Of a DNA stretch of 64,000 nucleotides, positions 22,065 through 36,900 are shown one piece after another. Below the pieces are notes generated by a model that saw only the letters and a program-made list of their open reading frames with translations, did not search any database and was not told the origin of the DNA. The translations under genes and the position numbers were made by a program. Source of the stretch: Volvox africanus (Eukaryota > Chlorophyta > Chlorophyceae > Chlamydomonadales > Volvocaceae); the NCBI GenBank assembly GCA_030268105.1, contig BSDZ01000086.1:3550501-3614500 (forward strand), in the 5' to 3' direction. Position 1 is the stretch's first letter. The number at the start of each line of letters is the position of its first letter.

Positions 22065-25000
22065 TTACGCGCCTCCCGATGTCACTGACGAATCTCGCTG
22101 ATGCCGTCGTCCTACCACAGGCCGCGGGGCAAGGCTGGGGGGGCTTGAAGTGGACATACTGTTCCCGTTGCTATCTTGCAGCCCCGGGGCCGACACCGGA
22201 ATTCCAGCCGCTGTTGGCAATACCCCTATCGTAGCAATCCTGCCATCTCTACGAGCCACGTCTTCACCAGCGATCTCTTCCCCGTCGCTAGTGGCAGTTG
22301 CCGAGGCCCTCGTGGACGCCGCCCGCCGTCTTTGGGGCTGCCCCGGTGGTCGCAATGAAGCCTCCAGGTCGTCATCCGACGATACGAAATCCGGGAGTGA
22401 GGAAAGGTTTCCACTCTGAGGGGCAAGCGTGCGTGCGAAATCGTCTCACGCAGCTTCATGCTTTTCAATTTGGACATGCAAATTTTCCAGGTATCGTCTT
22501 GGTGAACACGTCGCTTGTACAGTGTGTCTCGCCACATGAATATTTCTTCCTTGCGCTTCTCATCCTGATAAGATGTGATTGCGCGTGCAACGCTTGCGGA
22601 CTGCCCGTATATCTTCACCAAGGCTTACCTCGAGTATTCTTTCCACATCCTCCACGCGCAGCGATTCATCAGAAAATGTACCCCCAGTCAGCAGATTGGA
22701 TAGCGGACCGGCCGCCATGTCATCGGAGCCGCTACTTCCTGGAACAGGGGACGGGTTGCTTGTGCCAGCCTTGATTTGCTGCTGTCCGCCGAAGCCCCGC
22801 AAAGAGAAGAACCGCGACAGGGTGTCCAACAGGCCTGGTGCCGGTCGCGTAGTAAACCCCGCTGGCACTACAAACTCCCACTGCTGTTCCGCACGGCGTA
22901 TGCGCAGCTCGTCTGCCCGCTCCACGAAGCCCAGCTCGCTCTCCATGGCTATCCAGGACGCCCAGGTGGTCTCGTTTTTCGGGTCGACCTACAGTGAACA
23001 GGCCGATCAGGCTGATCAATGACCACGTGAACCTTCACGTGGGGTTTCCTGACGGTGATTCTGGCGATATTTCAATTCCTTCTTGGAAAAAATGCAGTAC
23101 GGTCCACGTGGATGCCGCGCGATGCACCTGATACCAATACGAACGACGACCAACGTTCTCTCGGTTAAGACCACATGCGATGGTCCCAGGCCGAATGACC
23201 ACTGCACCCTTTGAACCCCATAGATGTTTCGATCACTTATCATGCAAGTGATATGCATACGCACCCGCACGGCCGCTTTGAAGAGCTCCCGCGCCGTTGA
23301 AACATTTCCTGCTCGCCACTCCAGGGATCCCCATGCGTGGAACACGTACACGGTGCTGCTGCTACGCGGGTCCGCCCATACGCCCTCCTGAAACAGCTGG
23401 CGGGCCCGGTCCAAGTTGCCCTGTTGAGCACCGGGGTGCGAGTAAGGGCGCACTTCGAGGGGTCGCGAGCGTTTTCGTCATGGGAGGGTATGCAGCACGT
23501 GGTGTGGCGTGGAGTTGACATTACCCGTACAGAACTTAGGGTAATCAAATGACTTCCAGCCAGCTGAGGATATGATTCCCGTGATGGAGCGTCCAGAATG
23601 AAGCGTGGTGCATGGGGCGCGCCGGGCTTGGACTTGGACGTCCCAACTCAAGTATATTATGGAAGTAATTATCATATAACTCGGCAAATTTTGCCTCCAT
23701 GGACCTCATGGGCTTCGTAACCTTAACCTTAGGAATTGATCACTCGTAGCTAATTGTAGAAATGTCACCAAGGGCCGTCAAAACGTACCTGTTCGGCTTC
23801 CATAACGCCGTAGGCCTGCCAGAGGTATATATAGCTTGGATCCGCCTGAATAGAGATGACGGAATTAAGCGGAAACACGCATCGACATGAACGGTTGCAT
23901 CGCGCAGGTAATATAAATCTGTTGGATTAGGTCGAACCCGAAGGATGAACATGCTTGGATGATACGCAGTCACCCGGGTATTCCGTATTTAAACAGGCCA
24001 CCAATAACCCGCGTTTTTACAAGGTCGCCCTCGAAGACAGAGGAGATTTCCCTCACCAGAGGCATCGCGGGAATACGGCCAAAGCGCAGGTGCAAATACC
24101 TGTCCCAAAAGCAAACTTCTCGCAAACGGCACTACGACCTCAACACAAGGACCATGGAGAAGAAACGCAAGGATGCTTGTTGAACCCTCTGACACCGTCC
24201 CAGAAGTTGTGCCGTCACGAAATTGCTGTGCGGCCGCTGGTGCAGTATGCACCAGCTCACGTACCTTCAGACCCTGCTCGAAGAGCTGCTGAGCCCGATC
24301 AATCCTCCCGGCTTGCTTCTCAACCAGCGCCCATGCCTGAAGATAGGAGAAGCAAGGATATACTCTATGTATAATGGTGCCGAACAGGCAACACGAGACG
24401 TTGATTATTGTCTAAGGGTATCCCACGAGCATCGTCCAGGACATGGCCCAGCAATTGATTATCATAAGTACGAGGTGCTGGCTGTCCAAACAACTCGAAC
24501 AACCTCGACCCATGCGTTATTCACCAAAGATCAGTAGGAGATAAAGCGCAGCGGTCAAAGGCCCAGGGCTCCGGGCTTAAGACACGAGAGACATAAGGAC
24601 GCACATTGCAAACGTAAACTGCAAAGCCAATGCTGCTTGCATGGAGTTTACGTTTGTATATATGTATATATACATATATACACACATACATATACGCACA
24701 TCATCTAGTACTGCTACACCCCCCGCACGGCTACCTGATACAGAGCGGGGTCTGTGGGATTCAGCTGGCTTCCCCGCTGTAGGAGCGCAAGGCACTGTTG
24801 CGGGTTGCCCTGCTTTTTCTCCCATAGCGCCCATGCGAGATGCACATAGCTGCAGTGGACGGCGCAGCGTTAGGGCGGACGAGCGCTTAGTTTCGGTATT
24901 GGTTCTGTCATTCAACTACCCCATCTAACATGGGACGGGTAGGCAAGGAAGGTAGGTCACCGAGTCAGAGGCCGAACTGAGATCCAACCATTTCTCTTCC

Positions 25001-27538
25001 TTCTTCAACTACTACGAAGACGTTAGCCAAGGTTTGCGGACGGTGTTTCCACAAGTAGTAACGGTTACGAACCCGGAAACCTCCCGCCAAAGTTTTCATG
25101 CACTTGGAATATCCAGGTTTGATTTTATACAACCAGTACTACATGTTCTTGCAGGAGGGTTATGTTTGGCAATGACTGTTCATTACGGAGCAGTCATTTC
25201 ATGCGCCCTCACCGTGACCTCGGATTCGCTCCCAGAGCCTTTCGGAACAGGTACCGCACTGCTGTAGGGTCGCCCTGCTTGGCTTCCAGCACTGCCCAAG
25301 CCTGCAACCAAATAGGCACCATCTGCAACGTTAAGAAACAGCACGGCAGCTGCCGAGGCCCTCAGCTGCCGAGGCCCTGAGGTAACAATAGACCGCCATT
25401 GTCATAATGTATCTCCGCACCTGCCATAGAGCCACGCTCGCCGCCCCCTCGGCCGTTCGAGTGCCCTCCTCAAACCATGCCCGCGCTTCGCCCACGCGGC
25501 CCAGTTGAGCTGCCATGCAACCTAGCGCATTATACAAGTACGCATTCTGGGATTGAGGCTTCCGACGGCACCGTTGAATCCCCTGTGAGTACATGCGGGG
25601 TGAACCATGAAGTAAGCCTTTGTGAGAGGGAGGTCCTGGAGCGACCTGGCAAATGGCACTAAGCTGGTTGTAGGCTACCAACCACTTTGGACGGTAACGC
25701 GATACCACATCTCTGAATTTCGGGCGCGTAGGCTCGATTAACCTGCCGACGCAGAAAGAGCCTTCGACTAATATGGAGTTACAGTGGCGCTCTAAACTTA
25801 AAAGCACTGCAACTCCGATCAGCTCATCATTATAACGCAATCAGCGGGTGTGGTGACCCTAAAGGCACGTCCCCCTAGTCCTGCATCCTAAAGCTCAATC
25901 CCCCAATTTCATCGCGACTGAGGACTTCCAACGCACCCACCTGCATCCACAAATCCCTTGCCCGTGTGTAGTTGCCCTGGTTCTTCTCTAGCATTCCCCA
26001 TTTGTGCCACGCGCAGGCGTGCGTGCCATCCACCACCACAGCAGCATCGTACAGCTTGCGTGCCCGGTCAGGGTTCCCCGTGAGGGCTTCCAGCCAACCC
26101 CAAGCAGACCAAATGTATGGATTGGTATTTCCTGTGATCGCCGCCGCAAGGGAGAGGCTGATCATAGTCCTTACAGCACCATGTGTGCACGAAGGTTAGC
26201 TCGCGCAAAGATGCGTGATTATGTGTGTCCACGCTTAGGGTAGCAAGTAGTAGTAATCACGAGGAGTTGACCTTCACCATGAGCAGATTTAAGGGTGAAC
26301 ACACCCGGCATCGCCATCAGGAGCACAGCTAATGCGCAGGATGACAACTAATTGTGTCATATAAGAAAGGTGAGAAAAACATAATCCACCACCCGAGTTG
26401 AATAGGATGACCTTTGAAATCCGTGTACGCCGTGTATAATGGCAGGGACGGCCGACTAGCGCACGCCCCATAACACCGTAAATCGCCATACTTTATACAT
26501 CCTGTAGATTATGTGCAGCTGATAAAGACAAAAAGCCCTTCCAGCACGACGGCGAACGGGGATTGCACGGGATTACTCGGCAGCATTGAGGGTTGTGATT
26601 CAAATCGGAAATGCACATGTTCCTCCCTATTCGGCCCTACTATGCGATTTTTCCAACACCGCAACACCATTTCACCCTATTCCATCATCCCCCTTCCCTA
26701 AGAAACCGTGTATGGCAGAAGCGGCAACGCAGAGCACATGACTGTGATGTTGCCGATCCGTATATACACGGTGGGTTGGTTGTCTTCCCATTTGCTATGC
26801 CGCTCCGCACCTGTGTTGGCGCAACCATCCTGATACAGAGCGCGGGCTTCATCAAATCGCTTTTGCTGTAAGAGCGTTTTTCCAAGCACTACATAACCCC
26901 GCGGGTCTGATGGATCAAGCAGTAGGCAACGCCTGCAAAAATTGGCAATCACGCCGTGACACCGCGAAGCCGGGAGAGTACGCGTTAGTTAAGCCGATAA
27001 CTGAATTGCGTACCTCAAGCCGTCTTCCGCTGCCTTGTAAAGCGCCCTCCGCTCGGCAGCATCCAGTGATAGGCGGGCGCGCATGCGAGAGGTGCGGCTT
27101 CGCCACTGCGGTCAGCACCGTTGCAGTGAGACGTGCAGTCCCAGCCACTAGGTATGAATCATTTGCACGTACCAGCAAAAGGTCGATGTTGAGCTTTAAA
27201 ACCCCTGATACACCAACACCTTGTCGTCCACTGTTATCGCCATTTCGGAACTGGCTACCGTTCGCACCATCGGACCTCAGCCCAATGCTGTCAACTTTTG
27301 CGGTAGGATTTCCATTTATCCCATCGCCTGTGCTTTGTGGCTCCTTGGGTGCAAGCTCCAGCAAGGCCGCCGGCTCGTATGATTTGACGACGGCTGAATG
27401 TTTATTGCTGGAGAGCCTGATAGAACGCCTGCTTCGTGTCCTCAATATAGATCCGCTAGAGCTGCACGCCTGTTCGGCCGGACCTCGTGTGGTGACGCCA
27501 CGCCACAATACTGAGGGAGGCACCAGCATCGGAGTCAT
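22065..27538 (-). CDS. Chloroplast HAT/TPR RNA-maturation factor, MBB1/HCF107 type, 12 exons
   Basis: Exons on the minus strand: 27538-27173, 27105-27014, 26932-26811, 26131-25941, 25582-25421, 25301-25213, 24849-24735, 24336-24265, 23845-23789, 23420-23265, 22988-22629 and 22415-22065. All phases match, giving about 710 residues. The first ~60 residues, from MTPMLVPPSVLWRG on, are rich in Ser and Arg and look like a plastid transit peptide. The middle carries about ten half-a-TPR repeats, for example WSAWGWLEALTGNPDRARKL, WHKWGMLEKNQGNYTRARDL, WQAWAVLEAKQGD and FHAWGSLEWRAGN. The end has TTWASWIAMESELG, RADELR and EFVVPAGFTTRPAPG, which I know from the MBB1/HCF107 C-terminus. In Chlamydomonas and Arabidopsis these proteins bind the psbB/psbH leader RNA and protect it. 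Orthology is likely but not proved. The last exon is low complexity and its end is less certain. Confidence 0.87.
24655..24700. repeat. TA/CA microsatellite in MBB1-like intron
   Basis: About 46 bp of alternating TATA, CATA and CACA lies in the intron between exons 7 and 8 of the HAT gene. A 12-bp inverted pair (CAAACGTAAACT and AGTTTACGTTTG) sits just left of it. Confidence 0.65.
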
Positions 27539-30500
27539 TGTTTTATAACGCTTGATATTCGATTGGAAAGTTACCACATTTGAGGTGGATTTACTTCATA
27601 TAAATGCACCCAACATTATTACATGTCATCGTTTACCGGAATCCATTCGTAAAACATAAGTATGTCACGCTAAAAACCGAACAGATTGGTCGGTGTTTAC
27701 ACATGTTTGACATGCTGCGACGTCTTTGAGATCCGGGCTGTACGGTAAAACAGGGACTACACATTAAACAGCTGAGAGCTATAATACGTAATTTTAGGCT
27801 TTTTCACTTCTAACACTTTATAATGGGCCCTATTTTACTAGAAGTAGCTTGCAGCGATTAGGTTTTTTAAGGTTATGCAGGAGTGGTCAAAGTGCCTTTC
27901 ACAGTATCACATGTCAATAGCCATTGTGACCGGGTTACATTGTGACATCATCGGCTCTTGCATTAAGGACCTCAGCGCTGGAGCAAGTACTGCTGGTAGA
28001 GACTTCAGGGTGACAGTAACTTTGGAGCAAGTATTGCAGGTAGAAGCCTTATGGCGACTTTGGGCCAACCAGATTATATGCCTCACCGAAGCCTGCCATT
28101 ATCACCTTCTAGGAATTGCCGCTCTCCAGCCTTTTTTGAAGAATGCATGTCATTCTTCAGTTCTATAGGCAAACCAACCCCGGGAAGGTACACCAAAGCA
28201 ACGAATTTGGCTAAAGTGAGGGGTGAGTGTAACGAGCATGCGCTGTCCTGTGCCATCATATCATATCGTTTCTCTTTCGGTACAGTGAGCAGATAAGGAA
28301 TAAACTTGTTGCAGACGGTTAACACCAAAATAGGTACAGCCATGGATGAGGGGCAGTGTGATGTAGCAAGGAACACAGAAACTGCAGGTGGATGACGCTG
28401 CACGAGGGTGCATCATGCAGCATGACGGATAAGCAATCATGCAAGCGCCAAAGGATGGGGGGCACTAAGAAGGCGACGGGACGAATGTATACGCAATGCA
28501 TTTGAGGGTGTTATCAGTGGTTTATCCTTCCTAAAGGACGCGTTGGATTCGTATTTGAGTCCCTTAACGCGACTAATGCACAAAATCAGGGATCCGTTGT
28601 TATCTCTCCTGGTTGTGTGATACGCCTTGGGAGGTTGGACAGTATCAGGCCCATGCTGAGGGAGGGGCGCACGCAGGTCGTATCAAGCAAGTGCGTATAA
28701 TTTAATCAAGCGGATATTAGATCTCGTGTTTCCCCGAAACACCTGCGAGACGGACCCAGAACGCCAGCGGCTAACAACGTTCACAGTTGGTGCATGTGCG
28801 GACCAGGTACTTGCTTATGCTTATACATTGGGGCAGCTTTCCTAGCACTTTCCTGCCTTTGGCTTAATTAGTGCCTTTAGGGGGAAATGTACGGGTGTGG
28901 CGATTCACGGATAGAGGCCCTGACATTTCTTTTGTCGTGCCTACCTGCTGTCTGTTATGGGCTGCGTGTGGGCTTTCGATGGAAAAGTCAGCTTGCCTAA
29001 GATAAATCGTCTGTGTTATAATGGCACAGGGCATACCATGCAGTATATTTCATGCATTCCCTTCAAGCCTCGGCTCCGGATGGCTTTCATGTTTCTGTTC
29101 TTGTCAATCGTAGAGGGCTCTTTCGCAGATCCATAGTAATTGGTGATGATGATCCATGGAAGGACGTGGACGCACCCTTGAAATAGCATCTCTGTCTCCG
29201 CCTTTATTTTTATTTCAGCCATGTAATTCGCGCACCTTTCCTGTTATGTTTCCACGAATTTCTCCTTTTGCTTTTGATTTTGATTTTCCCTCCTCTTTCT
29301 TTCGCTTACATTGATGCCGCGCGTATACCGCTTTTACCGCCTGTACGGGTGCATCCAGGCTCCTTGGGTGTATCCCCTTCTTGTTCATTTTATGTTCGGA
29401 GGCTTAATTATATGAACAAAAAAAATCAATGCGCTTCGGTAAATATCGTGGCCTTGATTTGTAACCTCGCTCGGTGATAGCGGTAGGAACCGGTCGGTTA
29501 CTACATGTATCCTTAATCTTTACATATCCCTTATTAATTGCAACGGCTGTTATAACCTGCTCTAGTAATAGAACACAGTATCTTTTATATCGTTAAACCT
29601 TACTGGGCAGTTTTTTAGGTAGTTTATCTGTGTGACGTATTTTCACCTCAACTGTAACGAGTCCTAGTAGTGTTAGGCTCTCGGTAATCTTTGCCGTCGC
29701 CGGCGCATTAGCTTGTCAACTTCTGCTTTCGTTTAGCTGGTCTAGTAATGACCACTTTTAGATATGAAATGGTTTAAACATGTTAAGCGGTAGCACCATG
29801 AATATCTAAAAAGCATTGATTACCTAAGATACCATGTAGTGGAACCTGACTTTGGCTGAGGCTACTCTTAATGGAGTCTGTAGGTGCTGATGACTAAGCC
29901 AGCCATACTTGGCGACCGTGTGTGCTAATTTTTTTTAATCAGGGTAGAGATACCGAACCCATAAGCTAATTTTGTGTTGAGTAAGGCCAACCTAGGTCAA
30001 ATGACGGAGGTCAATTTATCAGCCTGGGTTGTCTACGGGTAACGACATCTTATGGCGCAGTAGTCAAAACACCCATCCCACTGGGGTTTCCCAATCTATC
30101 CTATTCAGGTTCCGGGGTGGATTAATGCAAATGTAGTAGCGCCCCCTTACTATGAACAGTCTGACGGAGAGATCCACAGTTGATAGTTGCATTTAACGGT
30201 GCGACTTAATTTTTCAGGTGTTTACGCCCGATGTTGGTTGCATGATGGAAGCAGCAGACCCGTTCCGATAGGCATCATGAACCAGCATTGTCATACAACA
30301 ACGTCACTTATCACCACCGTAACCAGGATATCACAAAACCTAACATATATATCTGCATATGCAACATCTTTTTGTTATTAAAAAATCGCGACAGCACGCC
30401 ATCATGGAAAAAGGCAAGGGCACGCAAAGTAAATGAAAGGAAATGATGCGGCCGTGCTGCGGCCGATGCCCTCTAATGCAATTTATTCGACTGCACTGCA

Positions 30501-30912
30501 CTCATGCACGGTCAGAGAGGCACTTTGACACCGACAGAACATAGGAAAGTACAGACGCTCGACACCGAAATGCTCACGTTGCAAACAGCTGAATGCGAGT
30601 CACCATAGCATTTCGCTGGAAGCCGCACATAACACTCTGTTCAGCCGCGAATGGATCAAGAGGGCCCTGGTAAGAATCAAAGCCGCGCTGACACGCGGCG
30701 TCCACGTTTATTTCCAGAACGACGAAATTTCTTGGCAAGAAATGACCTAGTATCAAATGACGTGCCGAGAAGGCACAAGTCATCTGTCCCGACTTGTTTA
30801 TTGATGTTCAAGAACCGAACTGGTACCGCACTGTTTAAATAATCTGCACAACAAACCTTGGTTTCAGACCGTCGACCTCCATGCTTGTCGCCAACCAAGT
30901 AAAAACAGTGTT
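27539..30912. other. Gene-free spacer between two minus-strand genes
   Basis: About 3.4 kb runs from the HAT gene's start to the GAF kinase's stop. It is AT-rich relative to both neighbours and all open frames are short and unrelated to known families. It must contain the HAT gene promoter and the kinase 3' UTR. No TTACA (reverse TGTAA) was noticed close to the kinase stop; the nearest candidates are near 29305 and 29520. Confidence 0.5.
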
Positions 30913-33900
30913 CTAGCAACCATCCGCCATTGGGGGCCCAGCCGGGGGTGGTGAGGCCGCAGCCGCTGTGGCGCATGATGACAACAATCGCTGCAGCACC
31001 GTCACCAGCGCGGTAGTAGTTGGGCGGCTGCGGGGATCGCTTGCCCAGCACGCTTGGGCTAGTGACCTATACAAGCAAAATTGTTACAGTTCCGATCATC
31101 TTGATGACCGGTTACATCAGGTTCATGGTTGAGGAACCCAGGTCGATAACCCAGACGATGCAGTAACAGGTCTGGAGGTTTTGGATACTGGATGACGTAA
31201 TCCCTCGCAACCAACAAATATTATATATAATCCAAAGGTACCATTTTGGAGGAAGGAGCCGTCCATAGGCTGTTGTAAATGTCTCAACTGACGGTTTAGG
31301 TATGACTGGTAAGGGCACGTCGAATGATGCAGGTGAGGTCCTGGGCCAAGGTTTGCGGAAGGCATCCATATTGCGCTAATATTACCCATCGGTCCAATAT
31401 TAGGTGCTTGTGGAAAACACATCTGACCAACATGTCAGGTGCACTGGGACATCATAAATTCCGCAGACTCACCTAAAGGCACTTGGAGAGTCCGGTGGAA
31501 ACGCTGGTCGCAGGCCGCGCTTAACCACGTGGTACGGTAGCTTATCTGGCGGGACCCCTTCGTAGACAGTACCCCCAGTGTACACCTCCCACATCAAGAT
31601 GCCGAAGCTGCATAAAGGTTGGGTGAACGTCCAAAGATTGTTCAACGAACATTGAACTTGTTTAACAACGACAAAACATCATCATTTAAGGTGAGGATAA
31701 TGGTTAACATCGCCTGGACGCAAGCATCTGGCTATCGTCTTAGGACCAGCTCGCATCCCTGCTTGCCGATATGACAGAAAAACGAGGAAGTCCGCCCCAT
31801 CCACGATCAGCATTACAAAGCTCACGATAGCGACAGAACTCCGTACTCACCTACGGCCTGCACGCCATCCCAAAGGCCGCTCACCCCTTCTGCATTTCAC
31901 GGCTTGGAATGGAAACCCTAAATCCCCCACGGAGCTCCTGATAAATTTCCCCATGGCAACGCTATTAGGGATCCCAGCACCTGTATATGTCCACCGCCGC
32001 ATCCAGCGGGTGGCCCTTGCAGAACATCTCCGGAGCCATGAAGGAAGGCGTGCCCACAGCGTACTCCAAGTTGAAGCTTGGCCGCTGCCCAGGAGCAGGC
32101 TCAGCCATAAGCCGTACACAACCGAAGTCCGATAGCTGTTGGGGGGGGGATGACATTGAAACGATAAAAGGCGTCCATGCGTGAACTTATGAAAGGGGAG
32201 ACGTCGTTACACAGTTACTTTAGTAGGTACCTCGCGATCTCGTGCGCCTGGTTTTGCCGATAATACCTAAACCGCGTACGTCTAAAACGATTATGACTGT
32301 TACGGTAACGATCGCTAAACCATGATAGCCCCACCTTGCACACCCATCCCCGAGGATCACGCATGGAGCTTTTGAGCAGAATGTTGGACGGCTTCAGGTC
32401 TGCAGGGAGCAGCACATGCAAGTAAGATCATCCAGGAAGTCTGCAACTGCAATCCAGACCAGCCGGCCAGTCGGCCACCCAGGGCGGAACTGAGATAACG
32501 TAAATGAGAGATGCACGTGCTGCTCAATGACGCTGCGTGATGTATGGCTCTGTGCTCAACCTTAAGGTAAGGCGTTAACATCATGCATCATTCCCTCACT
32601 TTAACCTGTCAAGACTGCATAGCTTCTGCAATAGTCTGGCCTCACGGAACAACCCCAGCGCCACAGCCTACGCCGAAAGTCCCGACTTAATAATAATCCC
32701 AGGAGGCCTACACTCTGCAGTCTGTCCTGCGCGTGGTGCATCGAAAGCACAGCAATGCCAGAGTTATGATCCAGGGACGTACCGCAATGTACCAGCCGCA
32801 AAGCATGCAGGTGCCTGAGCGCCAAGGCGATCTCCATCAGAGTGGTGTACAATGCCTGGAGCGGCGGGAAATTCGGAGCACATGGGGAAGGGTAACACAG
32901 TACTTCAGTACCAAAGCCATGCAGGCACCAAGTTCGGCATACACATATCGTGTCAGATGTCACGATGCAGCAGGGTATAGCTTCGTAAGTATAGCACAGC
33001 AGACGCGCAAGCTTAAGGGCATAATTGGCACGGTCGAGAGCATAGCAAATTCATTTACATACGCAATGACGTTGAGACACAATAAAGAAGAAAGCTTACT
33101 CCTATTCGAATTCTTATTCGGACATGTTGATCACGCATGAACCGCTTTAAGGTAATGCCATTCGTGAATGCATAATGAATGAGTCAATATACCTTGGGGA
33201 AGACTACCAAGGTCCCTCACCTGCATGTTGGGTCGGGAGCCTTCCGTCCTGAAGCAGCCGCGCTTGACTGCGTGCTTTAGGCTGCCTGCGGGCGCAGAAA
33301 GGCATAACAATTTTCAGCACCAGAATTTGACATCTCGGAATCCCTTCCATCGCCGTTAAGCCGTACTTCGTATCTATAAATGTGCGCAGAAGGCACGCCA
33401 CCCTTCCTGAGCCCAAGCGTGTCATTGGCCATCAGGCAAAACCTGTCAGTTGGAAGCCCCTTTGCCCACAGCGGTCAGCGTCGTGCAATTCGACAGGTAA
33501 ATTGGGGTGACTATTTTGATATACCTGTATGCTGGTGTCTAGGTGTACTCTTTGCAAATGTCCACCAGCAAGCGAGTTAGCAGCAGAGGGCCATACCCCG
33601 TCGAACGATTTGCAGGATATCCGAGACAACTGGACCGTGAGATTCCGGGTTTGTTCCAAAGGCAGGCGCCGAGGTACCAGCGCAAATAGTAGTGCACAAT
33701 GCTCTCCTTAATACTCCTCAAACTGTTTCATATGCGATATCTTTGCATCGTTTATATTAGGTTTAATACTGAGGCGCCGCCAGTGGGATAAACCCGCTAC
33801 CTCACGATTCAGTCGTCTACTCAAGATATCTGCAAATCGTTCGAGAGACGTACCCCGTCTCACTTCTGGCGGTGTATCTCTCATATCCTGGCTGACCCGT

Positions 33901-36900
33901 GAGATAACTACTCCCTAAATGTGTGTGTATATTGTGTGTATATAATATATATCTTTTCCTTGCGCCCTCATGTATAAATATATATGGTAATGGTGTCACT
34001 GCTTGAATGCTTTTGGGCGATTCTGCATCTTATGCTTACGCCCGCAGCACGGTGTGTGTGTCTATATACAGAGAGAGAATCGCCCAAAAGCATTCAAGCA
34101 GTGACACCATTACCATGACAATAATAGGACCGCGAACTGCAAATCGCATCTTTCGACCTCACCTGCATCACAGTACTCCATGCAAATAATCATGTTGGAT
34201 GGCCCTGTCACACCGCCGCATTCCGCTGCACCATTTACACTCTGGCCCTTGGCTTTTGGCAAAAGTTTGAAACGGTCAGGTTGCCCGACGTACTCCACCA
34301 CCATCACATCTACGAAATAGCTGAAGACCTGTTGTGCGGTACATCATAAGGGTTCACAATGCGAGGCAAAAAATGCTGACAGATGTCAAATTGCAAAACA
34401 GCTCCTGGTATCGCATTAGCTCTTTATGTATTATGCCGCACCCCTCCATAACACGTAGGGCGGGAGAACTTAAGGCCCTGGCTCCCATTTCGTACATCGG
34501 CATCGGTACAGGTCGTACAGGTGGAGAGTATTCGAAATCGCTAGGAACTTAAAAACAATCACTATATTCCAGCCATGTGGTAATATAAGATTATATGATG
34601 ATGGGATTTTTATTTAGTGCCTGTCGATGTCCACAGCAATTCAATATCTCCTTCCTTCAGACAGCCTCCGTAATGTTTGACCAGACCTCACCTGCACGAT
34701 GTTTGGGTGGCTGATCGATGTCGTGACAGCCAGCTCGGTTGCGTCGCGCTTCAGCACACGCTTGAGCTTAATCATTTGCCCCTCGTCATCAATGTCGTAC
34801 ACTTCGTCTGCACCTTCCTCCGTGCCAACTACCTGCCTTGCCAAATATCCAATACCGCGGACACGCTTGTTCAGGTGGCCAATTAGGAAAAGGGGAAGAC
34901 CCAAATCTACGGCTAAAACCCCTTATTCCCCTTCATGGCAATGTATACGGCTATAGGTTTACCGCTCAGACACCACACACCTTGATTGCCACCTCCAGCC
35001 CATGAAGTGTTCCGCAAAACACTACTCCCTGGCCGCCCTGCCCAATCTGCTTTAGGAGCTCCACGCCATTGACATCGTCCTGCAATCCTTCCCTGATTGG
35101 ACAGAAACGATACGGAGAAGGTGACAAGCAGGTTGTCAGAGAGTTCACAAGCGCGAGGGGGCCCGTGGAAAGTAAATGCAAATAAGAAGCATGAAGGTGC
35201 ACAATCGGATCGAGAGCCCTAACTCAGAACCAGAGCCCTAATGACGAACGAAGTGGGCAGTCGAATCTGAGACGAGCCGCAGACCGAACGGCGCGCAGGA
35301 GTGCACAAAGATAGTTCCTCCGTGAACAACGTATCAGATAAAGGGTCCAGTGTGCAAAAACGCATCTGCACGGCACAGTGCAGTGCCCGTACAAATATAG
35401 GTGATCAAACATCCGTGAGATGGGCTAAGGATGTACAAGGATGTTGTATGGACTGCGCCTACCAAGTGGTATAAATTCAGTCACTCGCATAATGGCATCA
35501 CTAACCGCGACGCTAAGATTCAAGAACAGCTTACACAGCAGCCTTGCTGCCGGATTACCCAGACTGAGACTGAAGGCCCAGTGCAATCCGCCGCCCACCC
35601 GCCTGCCCAACGGGCACAGGCCGACTCACGCTTCCAGCGCAGCACGTTGTGATAGAACTTGGTTGAGGGACGAGCGGATAGACGACACCATCATGCCAAG
35701 GTTAGAGCGGGGAGCCGCCGCCGAGGACGTGGTAATGCCGAAAGAAAGTATGCGCCGCGCTGCCGTGCCTGAAGTGCCACCCAGTCCTGAACATGAGCGT
35801 GGCATGACCATAGCGAGTACGTAGCGAGCCACCGGCGGCCGCACCTTAAGAGTATTGCACAACTTGACAAAGTAACACAGAAAATTGTTTAAACGGGCTT
35901 CCCTAAAACTCACACAAATGCCACTGATTAATTGCACTGCAGAAAATACGCGTATTCCGCACGTTATTTGCAGGAGGAAGAGCTTTGATAACAGACGTAG
36001 CGTGCGGTATAGCACTCATATAGATCAACTCTTGAAACCAATCAACAGCACGGGCCCCTCAGGCATCCTCCCTAAAAGCCTGGGTAAATTGTGAAAAACT
36101 GTTTTATCATCGGCAAGCGATTACACAGGCTCAGGTGTCTACTGCCCGTCCCTGCGATTCCCATCGACTCGTGAATGGCATACAGGTGTTTTCCAGGGCA
36201 AGCCATCTCGACACTACAACAACCTGGAGCTTTTCTCTTGCTACAGGGATGGGCAAGCACATCCGCATATATTGAATTCGACAAAAGCAGTCGCGCCTGC
36301 CTAGGTTACGGCTTACCTTCATCGGGCACGGCACCGGACGGTGAGGCAGAGGCCCCCGCAGCTCCAATTTGATACCCAGGGCCGGACCCCTGGTGCTGCA
36401 ACTGTGATGTCGGACCCTGACCCTGCCCAAGCCCTTGACCCGGATCCTTGGATCCGGCAGTGCGAGGCATGATAGAGCGGGGTGTGCAGCTGGTTGAAAC
36501 CGCGATGGTCGAGGGGTTAAGATGGAAGTCGTGTAACGTTGACCATTCGTCGTATAACTCGCCGCCCTGGGACAACAGCGCTTGGATTGCAAGCACGGAA
36601 AGCTGGCCGGTGCCAACCATGCAATGGCCGGAGGGAGGGAAGCAGTTTGGCGGAGTGTTTCACCGTGAAACAATTGATCATGAACAAGACTCCAGATGGG
36701 GGGCCAGCGCCGGGACATGTAGCAAATCGCCGCTCAGAACGGGAAAGCGGTATGAAGGGCGGTCCTCCAAAATAAAAGCGTGCGCACAATTGAAGAACGG
36801 CATGTCGAAAACTTCCAGAATGGCCCACTGCAGTATCAGGAGCATGGGCTCGAATACTTTGCAAAAACGCAGGAGGATAGACACAGGAAACGCATATACA

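Noticed and set aside
26910..27548. 212-codon plus-strand frame
   Set aside because: It is antisense to exons 1-2 of the HAT protein, whose splice phases and repeats fit a coherent protein.
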